Shown here piece after piece: positions 34,628-42,267 of a DNA stretch of 64,000 nt. The position numbers were made by a program, and so were the translations under genes. The DNA lies in contig NZ_NWSV01000019.1 in the NCBI RefSeq assembly GCF_002531935.1, forward strand, positions 51,077 through 115,076, given 5' to 3'. The DNA comes from Rhizobium chutanense (GTDB lineage Bacteria > Pseudomonadota > Alphaproteobacteria > Rhizobiales > Rhizobiaceae). The notes below the pieces were generated by a model, which ran no database searches, was not told the origin of the DNA, and saw nothing but the letters and a program-made list of their open reading frames with translations. The number at the start of each line of letters is the position of its first letter. Within the stretch, counting starts at the first letter, position 1.

Positions 34628-34670
34628 TTCGCGGCACTTGTGCGCCGTCATACCTGCCTGGTTGTGCCCA

Positions 34671-34815
34671 AGACCCCTCCCCAACCCCTCCCCACAAGGG
34701 GGCGGGGCTTAACCTGCCGCACCGGTTTTCCATATCTGCGACGTTTCAAGTGGGACGAGGCGGGCGCTCCGGCTTAGCCCCTCCCCCTTGTGGGGAGGGG
34801 TTGGGGAGGGGTTTT
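34671..34815. repeat. RIME-like inverted-repeat element, copy B
   Basis: Same ends as copy A (CCCCTCCCCACAAGGGG / CCCCTTGTGGGGAGGGG). The core, including CCATATCTGCGACG, is in the reverse orientation to copies A and D. About 145 bases, between tadA and a lipoprotein gene on the opposite strand. Nothing coding was seen in the whole 34628-34929 gap. Confidence 0.85.
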
Positions 34816-34851
34816 GGCAAAGATGGCAGGGAACGGAGATGTTGCGGCGTG

Positions 34852-34903
34852 TCCCTTCGCCCCGTTTACGTGGGGAAGGTGCCGGCAGGCGGATGAGGGG
34901 CCC
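34852..34903. repeat. Second-family short palindromic repeat
   Basis: TCCCTTCGCCCCG...GGATGAGGGGCCC, the same family as 44902-45043 (right half) and 63722-63768. It is attached to RIME copy B with about 36 bases between. Such juxtaposition of modules is typical of mosaic intergenic elements. Confidence 0.6.
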
Positions 34904-34929
34904 GTCGGCGAGGCGCCTAAGAAAACCCG

Positions 34930-35559
34930 CTATTGCAGCAGATTCCACCACTGATTGCCGCTGTTGGCGACCGCCGCGTCCTTCTTGCGCTTCTTTTGCT
35001 TCTTGAGCTCGGGCTCGCCGAGATCGTCGAGCTTGGCCGGATCGTCGACGGTGCGATAGCCGGGCGGCGGATCGGAAATATAGCGGCGCTGATCGATATA
35101 GGAGCCCTTCTGCAGGGCGCGAGCTTCGCGATAGGCCTTGGTCTGGGCTTCCGTCGTGCGGCGACCGCCTTCAATGGCGGAGCTGGCGAGCGGCGAACGG
35201 TAATTCGGATTGTCGGAGTTCGCATCAGCCTCGGAAACCAGGCGGGCGCGGGTTTCCTCCGGCGATTCGATCCATTGCGGATTGTCCTTGTTGGCGACCG
35301 TCTGCTGCGGCGCAACGAGGGTTTCCTTCTGCCCGGCGGCCGGCAGCACCAGCGTCGGACGCGGCGTGTATTTGACGCCCTTGTTCTTCGGGTCCGGCCC
35401 GGTCAACGATACGGACTGACCGAGGTCGTCGGTCAATTGCTCCATGGCTGTTTTGTCGGTGCCGTAGGTCGGGCTGCTGGCGCAGCTGGACACCAGGGAG
35501 CATCCCGCCATGACGACAGACAGGCAGGCGCCCATACGGAACCAATGCGTTGCGAACAT
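34930..35559 (-). CDS. Putative lipoprotein of unknown function
   Basis: The 209-residue product begins with a hydrophobic segment ending in two possible lipoboxes (VVMAGC and LVSSC, within the first 27 residues), so it is probably lipid-modified and periplasmic. The rest is hydrophilic with no domain I recognise. It has a QRRYISDPPPGYRTVDDPA stretch and a Lys-rich end (KKQKKRKKD). This kind of protein is found downstream of ileS in rhizobia. The ATG at 35559 is preferred to the frame opening at 35604 because it gives a standard lipoprotein signal. Confidence 0.72.
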   Translation of the reverse strand: MFATHWFRMGACLSVVMAGCSLVSSCASSPTYGTDKTAMEQLTDDLGQSVSLTGPDPKNKGVKYTPRPTLVLPAAGQKETLVAPQQTVANKDNPQWIESPEETRARLVSEADANSDNPNYRSPLASSAIEGGRRTTEAQTKAYREARALQKGSYIDQRRYISDPPPGYRTVDDPAKLDDLGEPELKKQKKRKKDAAVANSGNQWWNLLQ

Positions 35560-35690
35560 GAAAACCCTTCCAGCCACCGGTGCAATCGTTGCCCAACCGG
35601 ACAACCGTCCCCCTGACGCAAAAATCCGGCCATTTTCAGGCAGCTTTTACCGGATGAACCGCGAAAACGCAATTCACCCGGCAAATATCT

Positions 35691-38600
35691 TCAAGCGCCG
35701 ATGCCGAGTTCACGCAAGGCGGCGGCGTCACGCGCCGAGACGTCGGGATAGGCCGGATCGGAACCGACATCCCTGGTGATGCGCCAGGAGCGGGCGCATT
35801 TCTCACCCTCTGCGAGCTTCGGCACGACGCTGACCTCAGGCACCTCGGCAAGGCGGAACGCCTCCGCCGGGCCTTGGCCTGATACAATCTCGATCGCCGA
35901 GGTGATGCAGACTTCGGTGAAGTCCTGGCCTTCCAGCGCCTTGATCAGCTCCGCATCGGCGATGTGGACGACGGGAGCCGCCTCCAGCGAGGAGCCGATG
36001 CGCTTATCCTTGCGCTCGATCTCCAGGGCGCCGGTGACGACCGAGCGGACGGCGCGGATCTTCTTCCACTTTTCCGCCAGGGCGTCGTTGCGCCATTCCT
36101 TGGCGACCGGGGCAAACTGCTCCAGATGCACGGAAACGGCCGATGGGTTGCGCGACAGCCAGGCCTCCTCGGTGGTGAAGGGCAGCATCGGAGCGAGCCA
36201 GGTCACCATGCAATCGAAAATCTGGCGGATGACGTGCAGGCTGGCGCGCCGGCGCAGGCTCGACGGCGCGTCGCAATAGAGCGCATCCTTGCGGACATCG
36301 AAATAGAAGGCCGAAAGCTCGACATTGGCGAAATCGATCAATGCGCGGGCGATCTTCTTGAAATCGAAGCTGTCGTAATTCTCGCGTACCAGCTCGTCGA
36401 GCTCGGTCAACCGGTGCAGCATCAGCTGCTCCAGCTCCGGCAGATCGGCAAGCGCAATCTCCTCGCCCTTGTCATGCGCCAGCGTCCCGAGCATCCAGCG
36501 GATGGTGTTGCGCAGCTTGCGATAGGCGTCGACATTGGTCTGGATGATCGTCTTGCCGACACGCAGGTCGTCGGCATAATCCGAGGTCATCACCCAGAGG
36601 CGCAGGATGTCGGCGCCGGCATCCTTCATCACTTCCTGCGGTGCTGTGACGTTGCCCTTCGATTTCGACATCTTCTCGCCCTTCTCGTCCATGGTGAAAC
36701 CATGGGTGAGGACGGCGTTGTAAGGCGCACGGCCGCGGGTGGCAGCCGATTCCAAAAGCGAGGAATGGAACCAGCCGCGATGCTGGTCGGAACCTTCGAG
36801 ATAAAGATCGGCCGGCCACTTCAGGTCGGGGCGGTCTTCGAGCGTGAAGGTGTGGGTCGAGCCCGAGTCGAACCAGACATCGAGAATATCCATGACCTGC
36901 TTCCAGCGGGAATGGTCGTGGTCATTGCCGAGGAAACGCTCCTTGGCGCCTTCGGCAAACCAGGCGTCGGCGCCTTCGACATCGAAGGCATCGAGGATGC
37001 GCCGGTTGACGGCATCATCCTGCAGCACTTCGCCCTGCTCGTCGACGAAGACGCAGATCGGCACGCCCCATGCTCTTTGACGAGAAAGGACCCAGTCCGG
37101 GCGCTGTTCGATCATCGCGCGCAGACGGTTCTGGCCGGCGGCGGGCACGAAGCGCGTGTCTTCGATTGCGTTCAGCGCCCGGGTGCGCAGCGTCGTTCCG
37201 TCCGACAGGGTCTTGTCCATATAGACGAACCACTGCGGCGTGTTGCGAAAGATCACCGGCTTCTTCGAGCGCCAGGAGTGCGGATATTGGTGCTTCAGCC
37301 GGCCGCGGGCAAAGAGCGCGCCGTAATCGATCAGCGCCTTGATGACACGATCATTGGCATCGCCCTTCTTGCCGTTGTCGTCGATGACGCGTGCCCCTTT
37401 CAGGCCGGGAGCGTCCGACGTGTAGAAGCCGCCGTCGTCCACCGGGAACGGGATCTTCGTCTCGATGCCGCGCCGATCAAGCTCGCGAGCATGCGTCATC
37501 CAGACGTCAAAGTCTTCGCGACCGTGGCTCGGAGCCGTGTGCACGAAGCCCGTACCCGCGTCGTCAGTGACATGATCACCGGCCAACAGTGGAACCTCGA
37601 ACTTATAGCCGAGATCAAAAAGAGGATGATGGCAGACCAAGGTCTCCATTTCCTCGGCAGATACGTCGCCTATACGCCGATATTGCAGCTTGGCTTTCTC
37701 AAAGCTCTCGTCAACCAGGTTGTCCGCAAAGATAAGTTTTTCGCCTGGGCGCGGACCGAAATCATTGATGGCTTCGGTTACTTCATAAAGACCGTAAGCG
37801 ACCTTAGGAGAGTAGGCGATCGCCCGATTACCAGGGATCGTCCACGGTGTCGTTGTCCAGATCACAACACAGGCATCAAGGAATTTATCCAGGCTTTGTT
37901 TGACATCCTTGCGTATCATTTCTCTTTGCTGATCTATGCTATCAACATCGCCCGGCTCCTTGTCGTTAACAGGTTCGAGGCCACGTCGTTCCGCAATCTC
38001 ATCGATCAAGTCGTCGTTCGCATGAATGCGCGAAACCGGGAACTTCACCCAGATCGTGTCGCTCTCATAGTCATGGTATTCGACTTCGGCTTCCGCCAGC
38101 GCAGTGCGCTCGACGACCGACCACATGATCGGCTTGGAGCCGCGATAGAGCTGGCCGCTTGCGGCGATCTTCAGGAGCTCACCGGCGATGCGGCTTTCCG
38201 CATGGAAGTTCATCGTGAGGTACGGATTTTCGAAGTCGCCGACGATGCCGAGGCGCTGGAATTCGCCGCCCTGGACGGCGATCCACTTTTCGGCATAGGC
38301 GCGGCACTCGCGGCGGAACTCGATCATCGCCGACGGCTCGCTCAGGTCAGGTTTGGCCTTGCCCTTGGCGCGATAGTTTTCCTCCTCGATCTTCCATTCG
38401 ATCGGCAGGCCGTGGCAATCCCAGCCGGGCACGTAATTGGCGTCGTAGCCGCGCATCTGGAACGAGCGGTTGATGACGTCCTTGAGGATCTTGTTCAGCG
38501 CGTGGCCGATATGGATGTTGCCGTTGGCATAGGGCGGGCCGTCGTGGAGGACGAATTTCTCGCGGCCGGCGGCGGAAGCGCGCAGTTTCTTGTAAAGACC

Positions 38601-38723
38601 CATCTCCTGCCAGCGCTTGACGAGCTCCGGCTCCTTCTGCGGCAGGCCGGCGCGCATCGGGAAATCGGTTTCGGGCAAATAGAGGGTCTTCGAATAATCG
38701 ATCTTTTCGGCTGTGTCGGTCAT
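35691..38723 (-). CDS. ileS: Isoleucyl-tRNA synthetase
   Basis: IleRS charges tRNA-Ile and edits valine. The 1010-residue product has NIHIGHALNK (HIGH at 71-74), the editing-domain Thr-rich peptide VIWTTTPWTIPGNRAI (near 287-302), GTGFVHTAPSHG and the KMSKS loop in GEKMSKSKGN. The C-terminal zinc site is reduced (KCARSW, no second Cys pair). It is about 40 residues longer than usual because of an insertion near 232-282 in the editing domain. The coding segment 37621-37980 is visibly poorer in GC (about 48-50% by hand count) than its surroundings. The N- and C-terminal parts have normal composition. It is a single uninterrupted frame. Confidence 0.96.
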   Translation of the reverse strand: MTDTAEKIDYSKTLYLPETDFPMRAGLPQKEPELVKRWQEMGLYKKLRASAAGREKFVLHDGPPYANGNIHIGHALNKILKDVINRSFQMRGYDANYVPGWDCHGLPIEWKIEEENYRAKGKAKPDLSEPSAMIEFRRECRAYAEKWIAVQGGEFQRLGIVGDFENPYLTMNFHAESRIAGELLKIAASGQLYRGSKPIMWSVVERTALAEAEVEYHDYESDTIWVKFPVSRIHANDDLIDEIAERRGLEPVNDKEPGDVDSIDQQREMIRKDVKQSLDKFLDACVVIWTTTPWTIPGNRAIAYSPKVAYGLYEVTEAINDFGPRPGEKLIFADNLVDESFEKAKLQYRRIGDVSAEEMETLVCHHPLFDLGYKFEVPLLAGDHVTDDAGTGFVHTAPSHGREDFDVWMTHARELDRRGIETKIPFPVDDGGFYTSDAPGLKGARVIDDNGKKGDANDRVIKALIDYGALFARGRLKHQYPHSWRSKKPVIFRNTPQWFVYMDKTLSDGTTLRTRALNAIEDTRFVPAAGQNRLRAMIEQRPDWVLSRQRAWGVPICVFVDEQGEVLQDDAVNRRILDAFDVEGADAWFAEGAKERFLGNDHDHSRWKQVMDILDVWFDSGSTHTFTLEDRPDLKWPADLYLEGSDQHRGWFHSSLLESAATRGRAPYNAVLTHGFTMDEKGEKMSKSKGNVTAPQEVMKDAGADILRLWVMTSDYADDLRVGKTIIQTNVDAYRKLRNTIRWMLGTLAHDKGEEIALADLPELEQLMLHRLTELDELVRENYDSFDFKKIARALIDFANVELSAFYFDVRKDALYCDAPSSLRRRASLHVIRQIFDCMVTWLAPMLPFTTEEAWLSRNPSAVSVHLEQFAPVAKEWRNDALAEKWKKIRAVRSVVTGALEIERKDKRIGSSLEAAPVVHIADAELIKALEGQDFTEVCITSAIEIVSGQGPAEAFRLAEVPEVSVVPKLAEGEKCARSWRITRDVGSDPAYPDVSARDAAALRELGIGA

Positions 38724-38992
38724 ATCGGGACAATCGTTTCTGGCGGCCCGGAAAGGGGCGCTACGGGCGTGAAAAAGCTGGTGACGGAAGCGCTCATGTA
38801 AGAGCGCTGAAAACCCGGACCTCCCGGCCGCTTAGCGCGCGCGGAAGGCCGGGCCGATAATTCGCATCGTGATCGCCAGCCGAAATTTCGTCATAGCGCC
38901 GGTTCATAGGCGTTTTTGCCGGGAAAAGGAAGAGAAGAATTCGCACGCCCGCAAACCTCGTCGAAAGCAGTAGGGCTGGAAAACGCTTACAG

Positions 38993-39018
38993 CATACGGT
39001 ATGATCTGACTATCTGAC
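38993..39018 (+). promoter_or_regulatory. Candidate operator of the toxin-antitoxin operon
   Basis: A near-perfect palindrome CATACGGTATG (38993-39003) is followed at once by two copies of ATCTGAC (39004-39010 and 39012-39018). It lies about 25-50 bases before the antitoxin ATG, where Phd-type antitoxins usually bind for autoregulation. Confidence 0.55.
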
Positions 39019-39043
39019 CAGTTTCTGTCGCAGGCATAGACGC

Positions 39044-39307
39044 ATGAAAAAAGTGACGAAGCAAAGCTGGAAGCTCGAGGAGGCGAAAGCGCGCTTCAGC
39101 GAGGTGGTTCGCCGCGCCCACAGCGAAGGACCACAGCGCGTGACGGTTCGCGGCCGCGACAGCGTCGTCGTCATCAGCGTCGAAGAGCTCGACCAGCTGA
39201 CCAAAGCCGAGCCGAAGAAGCCTTTCGTCGCCTTCATGGAGAGCCTGGATCTCAAAGAGCTCGGCCTTGAGCGAGAGGCCGATTCCGGGCGGGATACCGA
39301 GCTGTGA
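39044..39307 (+). CDS. Phd/YefM-type antitoxin
   Basis: The 87-residue protein has the Phd/YefM N-terminal fold (WKLEEAKARFSEVVRRAHSE then PQRVTVRGRDSVVVISVEEL), which binds operator DNA. Its variable C-terminus (about 58-87) is expected to wrap the toxin. Its last codons overlap the toxin start by 4 bases (GTGA), so the pair is translated together with antitoxin first. Composition resembles the surrounding chromosome. Confidence 0.9.
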   Translation: MKKVTKQSWKLEEAKARFSEVVRRAHSEGPQRVTVRGRDSVVVISVEELDQLTKAEPKKPFVAFMESLDLKELGLEREADSGRDTEL

Positions 39308-39762
39308 TCGGCTGGCTGCTCGATACCAACGTCATTGCCGCGCTGATCAATCCCAACGGCGCCCCCTCCGTCAAATCCTGGGCTGCGGCTCAAGACGAGG
39401 AGAGGATGTTCATCAGCATCCTCACGCTGGCCGAATATGACAAAGGCATCGAAAACCTGCCTGAGGACGATCAGAACCGCTATCGCTATGCGGCCTCCCG
39501 CGATGCCTTGGAGGAGCGGTTTTCGCAACGCATTCTCTCGTTGAGCGACACGGCCGTCAGGCATTGGGGCGTCATTTCGGGGCGCGTGAAACTGCGAACC
39601 GGACATGCGCCATCGGTTGTCGACACGATGCTGGCCGCTACGGCAATCGAGCACAATCTCTATCTGGCCACGCGAAACGTCAGGGATACGCGCTTCTCCG
39701 GCGCGGCGGTCTTCGATCCGTGGACCAATGATCCCGATCAATTTCCGTTGAGCCGGAGATAA
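39304..39762 (+). CDS. PIN-domain toxin (VapC/FitB type)
   Basis: A 152-residue PIN nuclease. Acidic metal-binding residues are visible in LLDTNVIAAL (Asp6), LAEYDKGIE (Glu near 44) and PSVVDTMLAATA (Asp near 106), followed by LATRNVRDTRFSG. Characterised relatives cleave RNA, often initiator tRNA. The start is GTG at 39304, overlapping the antitoxin stop TGA. The pairing of a Phd-type antitoxin with a PIN toxin is common. The ribF gene is convergent 10 bases downstream. Confidence 0.9.
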   Translation: MIGWLLDTNVIAALINPNGAPSVKSWAAAQDEERMFISILTLAEYDKGIENLPEDDQNRYRYAASRDALEERFSQRILSLSDTAVRHWGVISGRVKLRTGHAPSVVDTMLAATAIEHNLYLATRNVRDTRFSGAAVFDPWTNDPDQFPLSRR

Positions 39763-39772
39763 CTCAAGGCAA

Positions 39773-40756
39773 TCAGGAAAAGCACAATTTCCCATCCAGC
39801 GCGCCGAGCGGTCTAACGCCCGACAGCAGCGCCCTCGCCTCTTCCTCGTCGCGCTTGATCTGGGCGACCAGCGGATCGAGACCGTCGAATTTCAGTTCGG
39901 GTCTGATATAGCCGAAGAATGAGACGGCACAGAGTTGACCGTAGAGATCGCCGCTGAAGTCGAAGAGATAGGTTTCGAGCAGCGGCGCGCCGTTTGCCGT
40001 CACCGTCGGGCGGCGGCCGTAGCTGGCGACGCCATCGTGCAGCGTGCCGTCCTGGCGGCGGAACCGGACGGCGTAGATGCCGGCGGCAAGATCGACCTCC
40101 GGCGGCAGGCGCATATTGGCCGTCGGGAAACCGAGCTGCCGGCCGAGTTTCTCGCCGTCGATCACCTCGGCTTCCACCGTATAGCGGTAGCCCAGCATGC
40201 CGGCGACTTCGCTGACGCTGCCTTCCTTCAAAAGCGCACGGATATGGCTCGACGACACGACATCGGCATTTTCGTCACGGAAGGCATCGATCAGGGTGAC
40301 GCCGAAACCATAGGTCTGGCCGGCATTCATGAGGAAGGCCGGACCGCCCTCGCGGCCGCGGCCGAAATGGAAGTCGAAGCCGGTGACGACTTCGGAGGCG
40401 CCGAGCCAATCTTTCAGGATCGAATGGATGAAATCATCGGCCGAGCGCTGCGAGAATTCGTAGTCGAAGGGATATTCGATGACGGCGCTGAACCCCAGGG
40501 TCTCCAGGATGCGGGCCTTGAGCGGCGCCGGCGTCAGCCGGAAGACCGGCGCCTGCGGCTGGAAGACCGTGCGCGGATGCGGCTCGAAGGTCAGCACCAG
40601 AGCGGGGATACCGCGCGCTTTGGAAATTTCCAGCGCGCGATTCAACACCGACTGGTGGCCGCGGTGCACGCCGTCGAAATTGCCGATGGCAATGACGCCG
40701 CCTTTGAGATGGGCGGGTAGAGGTTCCCGGGTTTCATTGCGGTGGAAAACGGTCAT
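39773..40756 (-). CDS. ribF: Bifunctional riboflavin kinase / FAD synthetase
   Basis: RibF makes FMN and then FAD from riboflavin. The 327-residue product has the N-terminal FAD synthetase with VIAIGNFDGVHRGHQSVL (nucleotidyltransferase GxFDGxHxGH motif) and SSSHIRALLKEG. The C-terminal kinase shows LGRQLGFPTANMRLP (PTAN motif) and GVASYGRRPT, LETYLFDF. The ATG at 40756 (MTVFHRNE) is the family start; the frame is open to 40795. It lies 14 bases after a HAD-hydrolase gene on the same strand. Confidence 0.95.
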   Translation of the reverse strand: MTVFHRNETREPLPAHLKGGVIAIGNFDGVHRGHQSVLNRALEISKARGIPALVLTFEPHPRTVFQPQAPVFRLTPAPLKARILETLGFSAVIEYPFDYEFSQRSADDFIHSILKDWLGASEVVTGFDFHFGRGREGGPAFLMNAGQTYGFGVTLIDAFRDENADVVSSSHIRALLKEGSVSEVAGMLGYRYTVEAEVIDGEKLGRQLGFPTANMRLPPEVDLAAGIYAVRFRRQDGTLHDGVASYGRRPTVTANGAPLLETYLFDFSGDLYGQLCAVSFFGYIRPELKFDGLDPLVAQIKRDEEEARALLSGVRPLGALDGKLCFS

Positions 40757-40770
40757 CGGCTGGCTTCTCT

Positions 40771-41619
40771 TTATGCGAGGCGTGGCATCCACCACTTCGG
40801 CGCGGCTTTTTCGCGCTCGAGATAGGCGTTCAGGATCGCCTCGTCGGTCTCGCCGTTCAACGTGTATTCCTTGGCGTGGATACCGCCGCTGATGTAAAGA
40901 AGGTCGAGGCCGTAATTCAAGGCGCCGCGCACATCGGTCGGCATGCCGTCGCCGATCGCCAGCACGCGCTCGACGGGGAAATCGCCGCGAAGCTCGCGGG
41001 CAGCGGCCAGCGTCGCCTCGTAGATCGGGCGGTGCGGTTTTCCGGCGATGCGGGTGCTGCCGCCGAGCTGCTCATAATAGGCGGCCATGGCGCCGGCGCA
41101 GGGAATGATGCGATGGCCGCGCTCGACGACGAGGTCGGGATTGGCACAGATCATCGGCACCTCGCGGGCTTTGAATTCGAGAAGCATGTCGGTGTAATCC
41201 TCCGGCTTCTCGGTCTCGTCGTCGAAAAAGCCGGTGCAGACGAGTGATTGCGCTTCGCCCGCCGGCCGGCGCTCGACGCCAATGCCTTCGAGGAGCGCTT
41301 TGTCACGCTCGGGGCCGAGCAGAAAGACCGTCTTCGGCCCTTCGGCGATCAGCCGGCGCGTGACGTCGCCTGAGGTGACGATCCGGTCGTAGGCGCCGTC
41401 GGGCACGCCGATCTGGCGCAGTTGCTCGACCACCTGCCAGGAAAGGCGTGGCGAATTGGTGATGAGGACGACGGCAACGCCGCTTGCGCGTGCCGCTGCA
41501 AGAGCCGCGGCCGCCTTCGGAAACGGATCGACGCCATTGTGAACGACGCCCCAGACATCGCAGAGCACCACATCATAGTGACCTGTTATCTCCGAGAAGT
41601 TCTCTATCCGCCTGGCCAT
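40771..41619 (-). CDS. HAD-superfamily class IIA hydrolase (TIGR01459-like)
   Basis: The 282-residue protein is of the NagD-like HAD group: DVVLCDVWGVVHNGV (Asp nucleophile near 20), VLITNSPRLSWQVVEQL (motif II Thr-Asn-Ser), GKPHRPIYE (Lys) and VLAIGDGMPTDVRGA (motif IV). Substrate unknown. The gene precedes ribF in the same direction, 14 bases apart, which is a common alphaproteobacterial pairing and suggests a role near flavin nucleotides (inference). Confidence 0.88.
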   Translation of the reverse strand: MARRIENFSEITGHYDVVLCDVWGVVHNGVDPFPKAAAALAAARASGVAVVLITNSPRLSWQVVEQLRQIGVPDGAYDRIVTSGDVTRRLIAEGPKTVFLLGPERDKALLEGIGVERRPAGEAQSLVCTGFFDDETEKPEDYTDMLLEFKAREVPMICANPDLVVERGHRIIPCAGAMAAYYEQLGGSTRIAGKPHRPIYEATLAAARELRGDFPVERVLAIGDGMPTDVRGALNYGLDLLYISGGIHAKEYTLNGETDEAILNAYLEREKAAPKWWMPRLA

Positions 41620-41779
41620 TCCGATTTCCCCGCTTCAGTCACCGGTGACATTGCAAAGGCGCAAGGCGATGGCAAGGCCTTTTCTTTATCATGCTGCAAC
41701 GGGCCGGGCTTCGGCGGCATTCTCCGATTATTCTCCCGCCTCTTCACAATTCCGGCACAAAAATTCGTGAGTGCTCTCA

Positions 41780-41807
41780 TTGACTCCTCTCGGAGCCATC
41801 CCTAAAT
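41780..41807 (+). promoter_or_regulatory. Promoter of groES-groL
   Basis: TTGACT (41780-41785) and CTAAAT (41802-41807) are separated by 16 bases, a good housekeeping-type promoter. The CIRCE operator begins 8 bases after the -10 box and so covers the expected transcription start. Confidence 0.65.
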
Positions 41808-41815
41808 GCTCCTCG

Positions 41816-41842
41816 CTAGCACTCACCGCAAGGGAGTGCTAA
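41816..41842 (+). promoter_or_regulatory. CIRCE operator (HrcA binding site)
   Basis: CTAGCACTC - 9 bases - GAGTGCTAA matches the CIRCE consensus TTAGCACTC-N9-GAGTGCTAA with one changed base. It is the binding site of the heat-shock repressor HrcA. In alphaproteobacteria it controls groESL. Confidence 0.95.
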
Positions 41843-41900
41843 CATCTATCCATGTGGGCCGCTCCGGCCCGCGAATGTCATTCGATCGAGGGATTAGACA

Positions 41901-42197
41901 ATGGCAAGCACCAACTTCCGCCCCCTTCACGACCGCGTCGTTGTTCGCCGCGTTGAGTCCGAAGCCAAGACCAAGGGTGGCATCATCATTCCCGATACCG
42001 CCAAGGAAAAGCCGCAGGAAGGCGAAATCGTCGCCGTCGGTTCCGGCGCGCGCGATGAATCCGGCAAGGTCGTCGCACTCGACGTCAAGGCTGGCGACCG
42101 CATTCTGTTCGGCAAGTGGTCCGGCACCGAAGTCAAGATCGACGGCGAAGACCTTCTGATCATGAAGGAAGCCGACATTATGGGCATCATCGGCTGA
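41901..42197 (+). CDS. groES: Co-chaperonin GroES
   Basis: GroES is the heptameric lid of the GroEL folding chamber. The 98-residue product is full length: FRPLHDRVVVRRVESEAKTKG, the mobile loop GGIIIPDTAKEKPQEGEIVAVG, and the end DLLIMKEADIMGIIG. It is the first gene of a two-gene operon behind a promoter and CIRCE operator; groL starts 70 bases downstream. Confidence 0.98.
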   Translation: MASTNFRPLHDRVVVRRVESEAKTKGGIIIPDTAKEKPQEGEIVAVGSGARDESGKVVALDVKAGDRILFGKWSGTEVKIDGEDLLIMKEADIMGIIG

Positions 42198-42267
42198 TCA
42201 GCCGCTGGCCTTTCCGACCTAGCCGACGGGTCCAGAACCCGGACACTCGAATTGAGGAGTTTCAATC

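Noticed and set aside
37070..37090. Sequence difference in ileS as a frameshift
   Set aside because: The ileS frame is continuous through all catalytic motifs; the odd composition is limited to the editing domain.
35964..38801. 945-codon open frame antisense to ileS
   Set aside because: Antisense shadow; the sense protein has full IleRS signatures.
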